Assembly: GCA_032717465.1 (NCBI GenBank)
Contig: CM064697.1
Coordinates: 4,888,501 to 4,952,500 of the forward strand
Reading direction: 5' to 3'
DNA length: 64,000 nt
From: Coenobita brevimanus
Lineage: Eukaryota; Arthropoda; Malacostraca; Decapoda; Coenobitidae
The notes below the pieces were generated by a model, which saw only the letters and a list, made by a program, of their open reading frames with translations, ran no database searches and was not told the origin of the DNA. A program made the translations under genes and the position numbers. The stretch's first letter is position 1. Each line of letters opens with the position of its first letter. This document shows, piece by piece, positions 21,169 through 32,487 of this stretch.

Positions 21169-21321
21169 CCTTTCTTTCTTCCTCTTTTCCACCCTCCCTG
21201 CTGACCTCATTCCCTGCTTTTGTCATCCCCTAATGTGTATCCTGGTAGCACGTAGTCAGTTACCCAGGGGACTTATGGCTTTCCTCACCCTTGCTCAACT
21301 CTCTCCCAAATCCCCTTCCCC

Positions 21322-22101
21322 CAGGGTTGAAAAAAATAGCAGATTTTTTGTTTAATTTCAGTAAAAAATAGAATTTTTAAATTTAAATCGAATTTTTATT
21401 AAGTCGATTTTTTTCACTTCTATGAAATCATTTTCTTGTACTAAACCTTTGTCAATGTTAAGTGAAACTATATTTTAGTATATGTTTTGGGAAAGCAATC
21501 AAAAGTACCATACTGGGTCTTTTTTCCTCCCAGTTGTTGCCATGCGTCCATTAGGCATGATTATAAATTATATCAAAGTCTAAATAAACAAACTTACAAT
21601 GTAATAATGTGAATGGGAAGTGGGAATAAGCAAATGCACTACAGGCAGCACTGTTTGGTATGGAGGAGGTTACTTATTCTGCTGCATCACTGTGTGTCAG
21701 ATACAGATGAACGTTGCCAAGTTGTCTTTTATATTTTGTCAAATTTGGATCATAATCATTAGGTTGAATGATGTTACTGCTTATTCAAAGAAGTGTTGAG
21801 TTCATTTGTTAACGTTGAACATAGTCATATTTATTGATATAATCAACAAAAGACCCTTCTTTCCTGTGTTTAGTTTATGAATATTTGTCTTGTAACGGAA
21901 GACAATAGTTCAATGGTGCCTGGCTTGATGTAGGATCAGTACAAGAAGAGTACAGAACAAGCAGACTTGATGCATCTGTACAATACACATCGATCACATT
22001 CTGTATCTTCTTCCTTTTTACTGTATTTATAAAATTTTCCATTTTGATTTAAATCATGATTTTTTCACTGAATTAAATCGATTTAAATCAAAACAACCGT
22101 G
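21322..22101. mobile_element. Non-autonomous hAT element with 8-bp target duplication
   Basis: Left end CAGGGTTGAAAAAAATAGC; right end, read on the opposite strand, CACGGTTGTTTTGATTTAAA. Eight terminal bases match at seven positions, and further in TTTAATTTCAGTAAAAAAT pairs with TTTAATTCAGTGAAAAAAT. Immediately outside are CCTTCCCC (21314-21321) and CCTTCTCC (22102-22109), an 8-bp duplication with one mismatch. CAG-type ends plus 8-bp duplications are the signature of the hAT superfamily. The ATTTAAAT-rich subterminal sequence recalls hAT repeats seen in many animals. The 780-bp body is AT-rich and has no transposase frame, so it depended on an enzyme from elsewhere. Confidence 0.8.
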
Positions 22102-22640
22102 CCTTCTCCTTTCCTCTATCTTTTTCTCTCCTCCAGCTGACCCGTGCATCACTTATGTTTCCTCGTTCACTGGCTACTGTACTGTCAGTAAACCTTTATT
22201 TATTCAGATATCCCTACAAATGCACCCCCAGTTCCACCCCTCCTTTAGGGTCAGTCTCCTTTCTGCCCCCACTGACGTCTTGCTTCTCCCTTCTCCCTCG
22301 TTTCATCCTCCCCCTCCCCCAACCTCTCCCGTCTGCTCAGCCACCATACACCCCACCACTGCCAACACCGATTCTGAGATCAGTGTCATCATAAGTACCC
22401 GCACCACTACCAGCATAACCATCACCACCATCTTCACTACCAATAATCTAACACCTACTACCTTGACTTACACCACCGTTGAGGTTTTGTTGCTAAGACT
22501 AGCGTAATTTAACAGTAATAACATTCACACCACCACCACAACCACAACCCGTCAGTACATTACCGGTACCACTGTTGCAAGTGCCATCTCTACAAGTACC
22601 ATCACCATCATTGAGTAACACAAGAATGATAAATTTAACT
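22102..22640. other. Pyrimidine-rich and ACC-rich spacer
   Basis: Pyrimidine-rich sequence to about 22340, then CACCACTACC-type phrases to 22610. A frame at 22220-22507 encodes a Thr/Ser/Pro string from these repeats; not considered a gene. Confidence 0.6.
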
Positions 22641-22649
22641 TAAAATCAC

Positions 22650-22850
22650 TCAGAGAGCGCATACCTCCAGTGCCATTGCAGATCTGTATCCGCCCCAAAA
22701 TTTAATCAATTCTTTCTTGACCCATGGCCCGCCATTCCACAAAATTGCATGGATATTCATTGAGAACTTTTGGAGATATCGCCTGGACAGACAGACAGAC
22801 AAACATAGGTGAATACATAACCTCCAGCTTCGTTGGCGAAGGTAATGATG
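22650..22850 (-). mobile_element. Short inverted-repeat element, copy 2 (single unit)
   Basis: Opposite-strand relative of the element at 11092-11667. Ends are CTCAGAGAGCGCATACCTCC (22650 side) and GGCGAAGGTAATGATG (22835-22850). Read on the minus strand it runs from CATCATTACCTTCGCC through a single internal unit (ATCTCCAAAAGTTCTC, ATTTTGTGGAATGGCGGG, CCATGGGTCAAGAAAG) to GGAGGTATGCGCTCTCTGAG. Having one unit where copy 1 has four shows the internal units expand or contract. Confidence 0.75.
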
Positions 22851-23053
22851 CAGTCAGCACAACTACGAAACAAAATATTACAAACACACAAAGCAAAACC
22901 AGAAAGGATAAGAGTAATACTGGCAGTCTAATGTTTCAAGCCCTCTCACCCATCTCAGCAAACCAAATAACATCAAAAGTCATTTATCTGATCTGATAAT
23001 ATGAATTCGGGTAAAATATAAGCTAGATATTCTAACAAACATTCATTATCGTA

Positions 23054-23056
<3 letters not shown>

Positions 23057-23134
<78 letters not shown>

Positions 23135-23144
23135 ATATATGTAA
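23057..23144. repeat. (TA)n(GTAT)n microsatellite
   Basis: About 64 bp of TA, three GTAT units and a short TA run. Confidence 0.95.
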
Positions 23145-23387
23145 ATTCTCCATTTAAATAAATATATGTATATTAGTGGTATGGAGTCGATCTTTACCAT
23201 CTTTAAGACCTAGATGTTCATCATGTAAAGTATCGGATTTTTTCTCAGCCTTTACTTTTCTTCTTTGAAAAACAAACAGTTGCGTTTGGGAGAAGGAGTC
23301 AGTAAAAATACAAAAATGAAAATGAATAACAAACGCAAATGCAGATACATCCACGACAACAACTATACCCGATACCAGGACTCTTAA

Positions 23388-24055
23388 CCACCACCATCCA
23401 CCACAACTACCACCACCATCCACCACAACTACCACCACCATCCACCACAACTACCACCACCATCATCTACCTGTAGCACAACAACTACCACCACCATCTA
23501 GCACAAAAACCACCACAACCACCACCGCCACCAGCTACCACATCAGCCACCACCACCGTCCACCACAACTACCACCACCACCATCCACCACAACTACCAC
23601 CACCACCATCTACCACAACAACCACCACCACCATCTACCACAACAACCACCACCACCATCCACCACAACTACCACCACCACCACCATCCACCACAACTAC
23701 CACCACCACCACCATAACTACCACCACTACCGTCCACCATAACTACCACCACCACCATCTACCACAACCACCACCACCACCATCCACCACAATTACCACC
23801 GCCACCATCCACCACAATTACCACCACCACCATCCACCACAATTACCACCACCACCATCTACCACAGCTACCACCACCACCACCACCATCATCATCCACC
23901 ACAACTACCACCACCACCATCCACCACAACTACCACCACCACCATCCACCACAACTACCACCACCACCATCCACCACAACCACCTCCGCCACCATCTGCT
24001 ACAACCACCACCACCACCACCACCATCCACCTCAGCCACAACCATCCCCATTAAA
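23388..24055. repeat. CAC-rich minisatellite, 22-28 bp units
   Basis: Tandem array whose unit contains CATCCACCACAACT plus two to five CAC/ACC triplets, so unit length varies in steps of three (22, 25, 28). Variants include CATCTACCACAACA and CGTCCACCATAACT. It probably grew from a CAC trinucleotide repeat. The reverse strand encodes Gly/Val/Trp strings; not a gene. Confidence 0.95.
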
Positions 24056-24933
24056 CCAGCCACAGTGCCATTCTTATCTCGTGTTATCTTTTCTTCCACT
24101 CCCTCCGTCTCTCTCCATTATCCCTCTTCTCCTCCACTCCCAGACCTAGCCTACGCGGATTTGAGCGCCTTTTGTCTTTGGTTTTTGCTCCTGGCCGATA
24201 GAGGGGGTTGTTGCGCTCGTGGTGTGTAGTCGAATTTGCAGGGGAGGTTAGTTTTTGGTACAGGTTTAGATATGTCTGGAATCAGTTAAAGATTTATGTT
24301 TATAAAGTAGATGTTAATTATAATTATACTAGTAATAATAATTGTTATTATTATTATTATTTATTAGTGATGGCAGATGGTGGCGACCATCATCCACTCA
24401 CTTAATGTAGTGCTGCCTACTTCTTCCTTCACCTTTATCATTGGTTTTCTGTTTCTTCCCTCCACTCTTCCTATTTCCCTTATCTTTCCTGCCGCTTTTT
24501 ATTACTCTTCTTTCCGTTTCAGGTGGTTTTACATGAGTGACAATCCTAATGGTTTCCTGTAAGCCAGGAAACCATTTATAACGCTGGGTGGTAACCATAT
24601 AACCACCCCACACGTTTTCCTTGCATGGCAACAAGTGAGTTGGCGGAGGATTAGTGTCCCTCTCTGTAAAACCAATAGCTCAGAGACAAGCGGCTATAAA
24701 CAGATAGATAGATTATTATTGTTATTATTTTTATAATTATTAATGTTAAGACATACGGGTAACATTATATTTTGTGGATATAACTGGAATACTATTTTTA
24801 TGCTTGTTTTGTGAACTAAATACAAATTGCTGAGCGCGTTTCCTTTTGTTTCCGGTTAGTTGGTATCGGAGTTTGACATTTAGAAAAGAACTGTTGCCGT
24901 AATTTTGCACTGTGGATGTAGGACTTCGTACTT
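24056..24933. other. Non-coding stretch with paired hairpins and ATT run
   Basis: Contains two adjacent hairpins at 24548-24608 and a (TTA)-rich patch at 24300-24365 and 24710-24745. No exon recognised. Confidence 0.5.
24548..24608. repeat. Two adjacent hairpins
   Basis: AATGGTTTCCTG (24548-24559), loop TAAGC, and CAGGAAACCATT (24565-24576) pair perfectly over 12 bp. A second stem GGGTGGT (24586-24592) with ACCACCC (24602-24608) follows with a 9-nt loop. Followed about 80 bp later by ACAGATAGATAGATT, a tail like those of the RTE-like 3' ends, so this may be part of an unrecognised retroelement. Confidence 0.75.
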
Positions 24934-25150
24934 TTAACTACAGTATTTCATTCCTATGACGTATTTTAAAGTTTGTTCTCGTGGCCCTCAGACGATTTTA
25001 TTTAGCTTAGGTAGACAAATCAAGTTGTAAAGGGGTTAAAGGAGACTGTATAATTCCGTCACTACAAATGGTTTCTTCAAAGTTAAAAGTGTCTGGAGGT
25101 TGCAAGAATAAAGTGAATAAAACGTCATCGCAGTTTGAGCGTTCTTGTCT
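24934..25150 (+). mobile_element. TTAA-type MITE, copy B, decayed
   Basis: Contains TTCATTCCTATGACGTATTT (left terminal region), the internal CAGACGATTTTATTTAGCTT, and a right region GTTGCAAGAATAAAGTGAA then AACGTCATCGCAGT. The TTAA at the left (24934) is plausible; the right TTAA is lost. An internal GGGGTTAAAGG at about 25030 may be an additional right end. Confidence 0.4.
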
Positions 25151-25157
25151 TGGTGAT

Positions 25158-25185
25158 AGTAGTAGTAGTAGTAGTAGTAGTAGTA
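25158..25185. repeat. (TAG)n microsatellite
   Basis: About nine TAG units. Confidence 0.95.
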
Positions 25186-25550
25186 ATTACAGCCCTAGGT
25201 TCTTCTGAAATGTGAACCCAGTGGACTGCAAACTGAAGTTGTCCACCATCCCTCCCGTGGGGGGTTATGGAGGGAATTTAGGGACATTTATGTAACTGGG
25301 CAGTGGAGTCTCTCTGTGAAATCGGTGCCATCAAGTGAGGGCGTTCCTTCGGCATTTGTAAGTGGTGTTAGATTCTAAGTACACGAGTTTTTTATAATTT
25401 TTAGCTGAATTTGGAACGGGATGGTGGCATTTATAACTAGATGCATGTAAAAGATAGAGCTGGATTCAATTGCAATGATCTACATGGCCCCATTCCCTGT
25501 TGTAAGGCGGATACCGAGTCGGATTTACGAGGCTCAGGCGGACCCAGTGG

Positions 25551-25558
25551 TGACGTCA
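25551..25558. promoter_or_regulatory. Full CRE palindrome TGACGTCA
   Basis: Perfect TGACGTCA, the binding site of CREB/ATF-type bZIP factors. No gene start is visible nearby, so function is unproven. Confidence 0.3.
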
Positions 25559-25581
25559 CGGGTTGAGTGGCAGCAGGTGAA

Positions 25582-25614
25582 AGAGAGAGAGAGAGCGAGA
25601 GAGAGAGAGAGATA
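25582..25614. repeat. (GA)n microsatellite
   Basis: GA run with one GAGC interruption. Confidence 0.9.
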
Positions 25615-25639
25615 AGGTAATGGGGCGTGAGGGAGAGTT

Positions 25640-26640
25640 GGAAGAGCCATCTCATAACAGTGATACTCCTCACTCTCCCGAACTCTTCCCCCACTACCCT
25701 ACTCCATCTCCTCTCTTTACTTATTACTCTCTTTCTTTTCTTAATACTCCAGCTCCTCTGTTTAGTCTTTACTCTCTCCTTTCCTGAATTATTCTACGTG
25801 TCTTTTAGGCTTGTACTTTTTTTTTTACCCCTCCGTATTTCACTCCTCCCGTTTCACGTGCTGCTCCTGCTTGTCTTTATTCTTCCTACTTTATGTTACT
25901 CCCTGCTCTTCCTTAACCCTCTCTGTCAGACTGTCCTGAACCTTACTCTTCTCATCTCTTCTCTCCTGCCCTTCCTTCTCTTACTTCCCCCTCCCTCTCG
26001 TTTTCTGTCCCCTCTCCCTCTCGTTTTCTGTCCCCTCTCCCTCTTTTTCTGTCCCCTCTCCCTCCTTTTCTGTCCCTCTTCCCTTTTCTATCCTCTCTCT
26101 CTTTCTCTCCCCTCTTCCCCTCTCTCCTCACCACTCTCCATTCTCCCTTTCTCTCCTCACCTTTCTCCCCTCTCCCTCTCTTTCCTCACCACTCTCCTCT
26201 CTCCCTTTCTTTCCTTACCTCTGTGCTCTCTCCCTTTCCTCACCTGTCTCCTCACTCCCTTTCTCTTCCCTCTCCCTTTCTCTCCCATTCTCCCTTACTC
26301 CATCTTCACATTCTTCTACCTCTCAGTTACTCTCTCCCTTTCGCTTACCCGTTCTCACTTACATTTCTACCCTGTCACTTTTCCTCTCCTTCATCATGCA
26401 CACTCTCTCTCCTACCCACCCTTGCTTTCCTTCTCTCCCTGAACCGTTTCTGTCATCCACGTCTCCTCAGCCGTACCCTTTCTCCTCTTCATTTTTACTC
26501 CCCCCTCTTATTTCCCCTGCCACTCGTGTACCTCTTACATTTTAACTGTCCTCTACTTTCATTACTCTAACTTCTCAATTCTTTGCTGTTACTTTTCAGT
26601 TCTTTAACTTTGCTTTCTCCAATATTCACCTTTTTATAAA
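25640..26640. repeat. Pyrimidine-rich block with 23-bp repeats
   Basis: One kilobase of C/T-rich sequence. At 25980-26090 it contains several copies of a unit of about 23 bp (CTGTCCCCTCTCCCTCTCG followed by TTTT). The 271-residue open frame across this block is a Leu/Ser/Pro/Phe low-complexity artefact. Confidence 0.85.
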
Positions 26641-26655
26641 TATCTTTTATCGTCT

Positions 26656-26763
26656 TTAACTCTTTAGGACGGTTTAGGACAGTGACGCTGTTTTGTGTAT
26701 TTAGCTGCTTTTGCTACCGCCAGACGGTTTCATTCATCCGATGGACCCTGCACATTGGGTTAA
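26656..26763 (+). mobile_element. TTAA-bounded MITE, copy C, 108 bp
   Basis: Begins TTAACTCTTTAGGACGG and ends TTGGGTTAA, so TTAA flanks both sides. Inside are AGTGACGCTG, TTGCTACCGCCAGACGG and TTTCATT, matching the family's order of blocks (TGACG, GCTAC.GCCAGACG, TTATT). Short, internally deleted member. Confidence 0.5.
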
Positions 26764-26776
26764 AAACATTCTCCAT

Positions 26777-26976
26777 TAACCCCAACAGTATCGTGCTACA
26801 TTTTTATATTTATCTTGCTGTCCCTCCTTCCTTCTCTTCCTTCCCTCTGTATCCTACCCCTTCCCACTGTGCCTCATAACCCCAAGAATACCGTGGTGCA
26901 TTTTTATATTTATTTTGCTATTGCTCCTTCCTTCCTTTCCTCCCTTCCCTCTGTGTCTTGCCTCTTACCCCACTGT
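26777..26976. repeat. 100-bp tandem duplication
   Basis: Two imperfect 100-bp units, each starting TAACCCCAA, with CATTTTTATATTTAT at matching positions (26799 and 26899) and ending CCCACTGTGCCT. A third, degenerate unit appears to begin at about 26977 (GTTAATCCCTCCTTG). Confidence 0.85.
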
Positions 26977-28215
26977 GCCTGTTAATCCCTCCTTGTATGC
27001 CCGAAGCCTCTCACTGTCGTTGGTCATTAAACAGGGAATGTCTGATTCACTCGTCGGTCTGCATGTGTGTACCTCGCGTCTGTCTGTCTTTGTATCGTGT
27101 CTGTATATTTCTGTGTCTGTTGTGTGTCTGTGTGCCCATTCCTTTCATTCTAACCTCCTTTCATCCCCGCCTGTGCCTCCCAATCCGTTCCTCGTACAGC
27201 TGGAGCGTTGAGTGATCCTAGCTCACAGTGCCGTCATTCTCTGCATACTGGACTCGCCCACTTTAACGTGATAAAGAACTTTTCATCTCCATCTTGAATG
27301 TTGAAATGGAACAAATGACGAACACCACAATGTAATACTAGTCGCGAAAAAGTGCAGTGAAAAGGATGTAAAACTGTGATATTACCATTTTGCCATTGGG
27401 CTAGGGAAAATAAGTTGTAATAAGAGCGACACCGCAAATTTAAGGTGGTCGAACTGTGTTGGGTAATGTTTTGATGTTATGTATAAGTAATACTGCCTTT
27501 ATCTGTTTATTTTTTCCCTTCCATCGCTGTCAGTTTGTCATACATCAGCCATTTTGTGTCTTCCGTCTGTGTGTTTTCACTAACGCAGTAGCTGTCATTC
27601 TTTTACCATTTCACTGTCTGTGTCTGCTCCTGCTCCTCACGACCCTTCACCCACCACCACTGCATTCAATTCCGTTCCATGTACAGCAAGAGGTTCCCAT
27701 TACGCTAGGTCATCAAACACGCCGATCACACTGCACACTCACCTTCTCTCACAGTTTCCTGCATTAGCGATACGCTTATACATCTACCGGGCTGTTTCTG
27801 TCATCTGTCTGTATTTATCGGCACGTTTATCCAGCCATCTAGCTGTTTCTGTCATCTTTCTAAATTGTATCCTCTCTGTATGTGTGTTATTATCTTTATC
27901 ACTGTTTTCTGTGTACTGATATATATCTGGTGCTTGTTTTAGTTTGCATATATCTGTTTATCCGGCTGTCTCTGTCTGTTTATCTATATCCTTCCTTTCT
28001 TCCCTGCCAGGCCCTCTCTCTAACCCTCATTTCCTCATATTTCCTCCCCTGTTACCTTCCTCTCTCCCGCAATTTCTCCCCCCTCCTCCCTCCCTTCATT
28101 TCTCTCCCTCTTTCCTCCCTTGCCCTTACTTTGCCAATTTCCAGGGCCATAAGACTCCATGATACTACTGGCCGCCTTACAGTCTCTTATCTGGTGGCGG
28201 CTGAGCGAAGTATGC
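26977..28215. other. Non-coding, pyrimidine-leaning stretch
   Basis: No exon recognised. Contains degenerate, widely spaced relatives of phrases such as CTGTTTCTGTCATCT (27790 and 27845) and CCGTTCCTCGTACAGC / CCGTTCCATGTACAGC (27184 and 27672), suggesting a strongly decayed tandem repeat. Confidence 0.5.
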
Positions 28216-28217
28216 TG

Positions 28218-28218
<1 letters not shown>

Positions 28219-28289
<71 letters not shown>
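28219..28289. repeat. (GA)n microsatellite
   Basis: About 71 bp of uninterrupted GA. Confidence 0.95.
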
Positions 28290-28292
<3 letters not shown>

Positions 28293-28380
28293 GGAAGGAG
28301 AGATAATGAGCCGAGCATTCAGTAATCTCGTCCTTGAGCCATTTAATGCAAGGCAGAGCAGTTTCCCTCACACATCACTA

Positions 28381-28612
28381 GGGGAGGGAAGGGGGGAAGG
28401 GTGAGAGGAAAGGAGGAAGAAAAGATTAAATAGGAGGGGAATGGAGAGAAGGAAGGAAATAAAGGAGGAAGAATAGATGGCATGGAGGTAAAAGGAGGTT
28501 AGGAATTAAGTAGCAGAGAGAAAGAAAGAAATGGAGATGGAAAGGAGATAGGAGGGGGTTGGGAGATGCGGGAAAGAAGGGAGGAAAATAAATGGAGAGA
28601 GAGAGAGAGAAT
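28381..28612. repeat. Purine-rich block
   Basis: A/G-rich sequence with GGAAGG phrases, ending in a short GA run. Confidence 0.8.
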
Positions 28613-28683
28613 AGCACCGCGCGTAATTACCTTACATAATCACCCTTACCTTGTCACCTTCAAGGATGATCATGATAGCGCCA

Positions 28684-28686
<3 letters not shown>

Positions 28687-28749
<63 letters not shown>
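28687..28749. repeat. (GT)n microsatellite
   Basis: About 62 bp of uninterrupted GT. Confidence 0.95.
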
Positions 28750-29017
28750 GATTTGCTTTATTTATGTAGTCTGCTTGCGTTTGTGCACAGTAGCTAGATT
28801 GTTTGTGTGTGCAGGAATATGTTGTAGGTTTGCGCGTACGTGTTGCTCTGTTGTTCCGGCAATTAGTTCTTTGTTTACCATAATTGTCCATGCTCTAAAA
28901 AGCAATCTATAAAGGTCTTAAGATTGACGAATGTGCTTATGGCGGTATTACTTTGTTTTTGTATTGTGAAAAGGAGTAGGCATTCGAAAAATAAGGATTA
29001 TCTCTGCAGTAACAATT

Positions 29018-29021
<4 letters not shown>

Positions 29022-29088
<67 letters not shown>
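29022..29088. repeat. (CT)n microsatellite
   Basis: About 66 bp of uninterrupted CT. Confidence 0.95.
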
Positions 29089-29089
<1 letters not shown>

Positions 29090-29093
<4 letters not shown>

Positions 29094-31007
29094 TCATGTC
29101 TTTTGTCTATCCCACCTTCTTGTTTTTCTCTTTTTCTGATTTTGTCTCCCTGTCTTTTTTCTTGTACTCTCCTCCCTTCCCTCACTGTCTCCTACTTTTC
29201 TTCTCATTCCTTCCTCCCCCTTCCTCTCCGTTTAGTTCCTTCCTCCCCTTCCCTCATAAAGGCGTAGGAGAGCGGATGTGGCACGTGTTATTATAAAAGC
29301 GGAAGTTATTACGTGGTGGTTGTGTCGGTAAACAGACCCTTTCCTCTACCCCCATCCCTTCCTGTCTACCCCTACCCCTTCCTTCCCCTCTTCCCACTCC
29401 CTTTCCCTTCCCTCTGCTCCTCTCCCTTCGCCTCCACTCACTTCCAAAACCCCGCCCTCCAATCTTTTTACACCCATTCCGTGATCATGTTCCTCCTTTC
29501 TCTCCGATTTCTTTCCTCTTCATATTCCTTCCTTTCCGTTCCCTTTCATCGCCCCACCTTTTTGCGTACCGTCCGTGTTCTTGCTGTTCCTTCTCGTCCG
29601 TTTCCTACCATTTTGCACTCCCTTTCTTTCCGCCAGAACCCTTTCTCTACGTCCACCTTTCCCATCCTTTCCTTCACCTCTTTCACCTCTTCTCCACCGT
29701 TCAGCACCTCTTCTGTGATCTCTGTCTTTGCCTCATCACCCCTTCCTTTGTTGTCACCATTCCACTGTATCGTCATCCATCTCTTCACCCATCCTCTATC
29801 TCTTTCCCTCCCTCACCCGTATCTCGCCTATCCACCTCAACAATTCCTTCACCCTTGTGCACCGCTTCCGGGATCTTGCTCTGCTTTCTATTTCATTCTT
29901 CTACTCAGCACTTCTTCCTCTTCCTTCATATATTTCCTCTTGCCTTCTTCCTTTCCTTCCACCCTTACATGTCCCCTTCCCCTTTTTTCTTTCCCCTTCT
30001 CCTAACCCACTCTCCCATCCTCCCTCGCCTCAACCCCTTTCCCACCCTTCTGCACCCCTTCCGTGTTCTTGCTCTACCCTCGTCGCCCTTCGTCCATTTT
30101 ACATTCCTTCCTTTTCTTTCATCCGTTTTCACTCCTTTCTTCCACTTTCGCTTCTCTTATTTTTCATCGGTCTTCTCGTCTTCCACTTTGCAATCCCTCT
30201 CTCTTCTTCCAGCATCGTTATTCCTCTCCCATCCTCCATTTTGAACTTACTCTTTTCCCTTCGTCCACATCACATCATCCTTTCCTTCCACCCATCCCCT
30301 TTTCAGCATTCACCTCCACACTCCTTGCCCCCTCCCCTCCTTCCTCATCTTTCCTTTCCCATAGCCTTTATCCACTCCTTTCAACATTCTACACACCGTT
30401 CCCTTCTCTTTACTTCCCACCTCTCCCATTTCTTTCCACTTCTCCCCTTTTTGTCCATCTCACTTCTCACCACCATTCCCCTTTACTTTCCGTCTACCCC
30501 CTTCTCTCACTCCGTCTCTCATCTTTTCTCTACATCTCCCCTTTCTACCTTCCTTCCCGTTCTTTCCATACCTCTCTTCCTTCCACTCCTCCCCTCCCCC
30601 CAACGTTCCACCTCTTTCATATTACACGTCATCATTTCACCTCAGCTTTGCACCTCTTTCTTTATTCCACCCCTCTCACTCTGTCACTTCTTTATCATCT
30701 CACCTATATTCCATCTCTTTATTACACCTCTCATTATTTCACCACTTTATTCCTCACCTTCCTTTGTTCCGCCTTTCTTGCACATACCACCACGACTCCC
30801 CTCCGCTTCTCACCCCCTACCGTTATTCCCACCATATATACTACCGCTTTTCAACAAGGCCTCGCTTCCACTCCTGCATTAGGGGTTGTTATTTCACTCC
30901 TGTTACTCTTCTTTTTCCATTCTTCCCCCATTCCTTAGACTTCGTTCATTTATTAAGTTTCTGTAACGTATTTTTCTCTTCCCTCTCTTCTGTCACCCTC
31001 AGCTTCA

Positions 31008-31055
<48 letters not shown>

Positions 31056-31160
31056 CTTCCATCTTTACCCTCTCTCCATCTCCTTCCACCTCCCTCTCCA
31101 TTTCACTCTTCTCTTGCTATTTCCTTTTCACTTCCTCCCCTCCAAGTCATCGCAACTGCG
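29090..31160. repeat. 2-kb pyrimidine-rich block
   Basis: The longest C/T-dominated block in the window. Degenerate tandem phrases recur, such as CCGTGTTCTTGCT (about 29571 and 30062) and its variant CCGGGATCTTGCT (about 29867), often preceded by a TGCAC-like pentamer. Overlapping open frames up to 384 residues in several frames at once (Pro/Ser/Leu/Phe/His) show it is compositional, not coding. Contains a (CT)n run (31015-31050). Confidence 0.85.
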
Positions 31161-31214
31161 TAACAGAGTGATAAACCCTTCAGTACGGCACATTATTTTT
31201 TATGTTCCTACGGC

Positions 31215-31219
<5 letters not shown>

Positions 31220-31276
<57 letters not shown>
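31220..31276. repeat. (GA)n microsatellite
   Basis: About 56 bp of GA, at the switch from the pyrimidine block to the purine block. Confidence 0.95.
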
Positions 31277-31279
<3 letters not shown>

Positions 31280-32400
31280 GAGGGAGACAGGCAGGCGTAA
31301 GGAGGGTAGAAAACATTGATGCGAAGAGGCAGAGGAATTGTGAAGAGGGAGCTGGTAAGGGAAGGAGTTAAATTGTGAGATAAAACAATATAGAGAGATG
31401 CTGAAGAAAGGAAGAAACGTGAAGAAAATATGAAAGGTTTTGTAAATAGGAAAGAAAGAAGTATGGGAGGTGAGGCAAGGAAAAAGTAATGGGCAGATGT
31501 TTAGGAAAAGGAGGAAGGGATAAATGAAAAGATTAGAGGTCGTGGAAATAGGAAAGAAAGAATATGAGAGGAGAGAGACTAAGCTAGGGGAGGGTTAGAA
31601 AGGGGAAGGCGATAAACGGAAGAGGAAAGAGAGATAGGGCGAGAGAGGGAGGGAAGAGGGGATATTGGAGAGAAAATAAACATTATGGAGGAGGAAGAGA
31701 GGTAAGGAGGTGAAAATGAGTTGGGGATGAAAATTAAGAATGAGAAAGAGGGGAATGAGAAGGACTGAAAGGCATGCAATAGGAGAGGGAAGGAATGAAA
31801 GAGGATTGAAAGCAGACAGGAGGACTGAATGGTTGAGAGACAGGTAGGAAAAACTGTAAGGAGGAGTGGAGAGGTTATGGAGAAAGGACTTAAGATGATG
31901 GAGAAAGAAAAGAGAGAAAAGTAAAGAGAATAGAGAGAAGGGGAGAATGAAAGGGAAAAAAAAAGTAGACGATAGGGAGAAGAGGGGAAGAGAGGAAGGA
32001 GAAGTAGGAGAGGAGAGATAGGATACTACTGTAACCATATCCGGGTATAGCATGAGTGGAGGAGAGGGGATAGGCAGATAAGAGGGAGGGAGGAGGCAGG
32101 GATGGAGGAAGGGACTTGGTGGGATAGGAGGGGGGAAGGAAAGACAGAATGTAGTACTATATATAGTTGGAGAGGATGAGAGGGGAAAAGGGCGTAGTTG
32201 GATTGGAGAAGAGAGAGAGAGAGCAGGGGCTTGGACGAACTGGAGAAGAGAGAATAGGGAGTGTAGCAGGAATGATGGGAGGGAGGAGGGTGCGTGGAGA
32301 GAGTGAAGGGAGAGAGGAGAGGGAGTGTGGTAAAATAGAGGGACGTGGTTGGATAGGAGGGAGGGAAGGAGCTGATAACTTAATAGGAAAATACATTTAT
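31277..32400. repeat. Purine-rich block
   Basis: About 1.1 kb of A/G-dominated sequence directly following the 2-kb pyrimidine block; long frames on the minus strand are artefacts. Confidence 0.85.
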
Positions 32401-32450
32401 GGCTGTTTATGTAACGGTAATAATTTTTCCCTCAAGTACACACACGCGCT

Positions 32451-32454
<4 letters not shown>

Positions 32455-32486
<32 letters not shown>
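32455..32486. repeat. (GA)n microsatellite
   Basis: About 32 bp of GA. Confidence 0.95.

Positions 32487-32487
<1 letters not shown>

Noticed and set aside
23388..24055. Possible CRISPR-like or spaced repeat array
   Set aside because: Spacers are not unique; it is a variable-length CAC minisatellite in a eukaryotic context.
29728..30882. 384-residue open frame on the + strand
   Set aside because: It lies in a pyrimidine-only block with overlapping long frames in other phases; composition is Pro/Ser/Leu/Phe/His without any domain.
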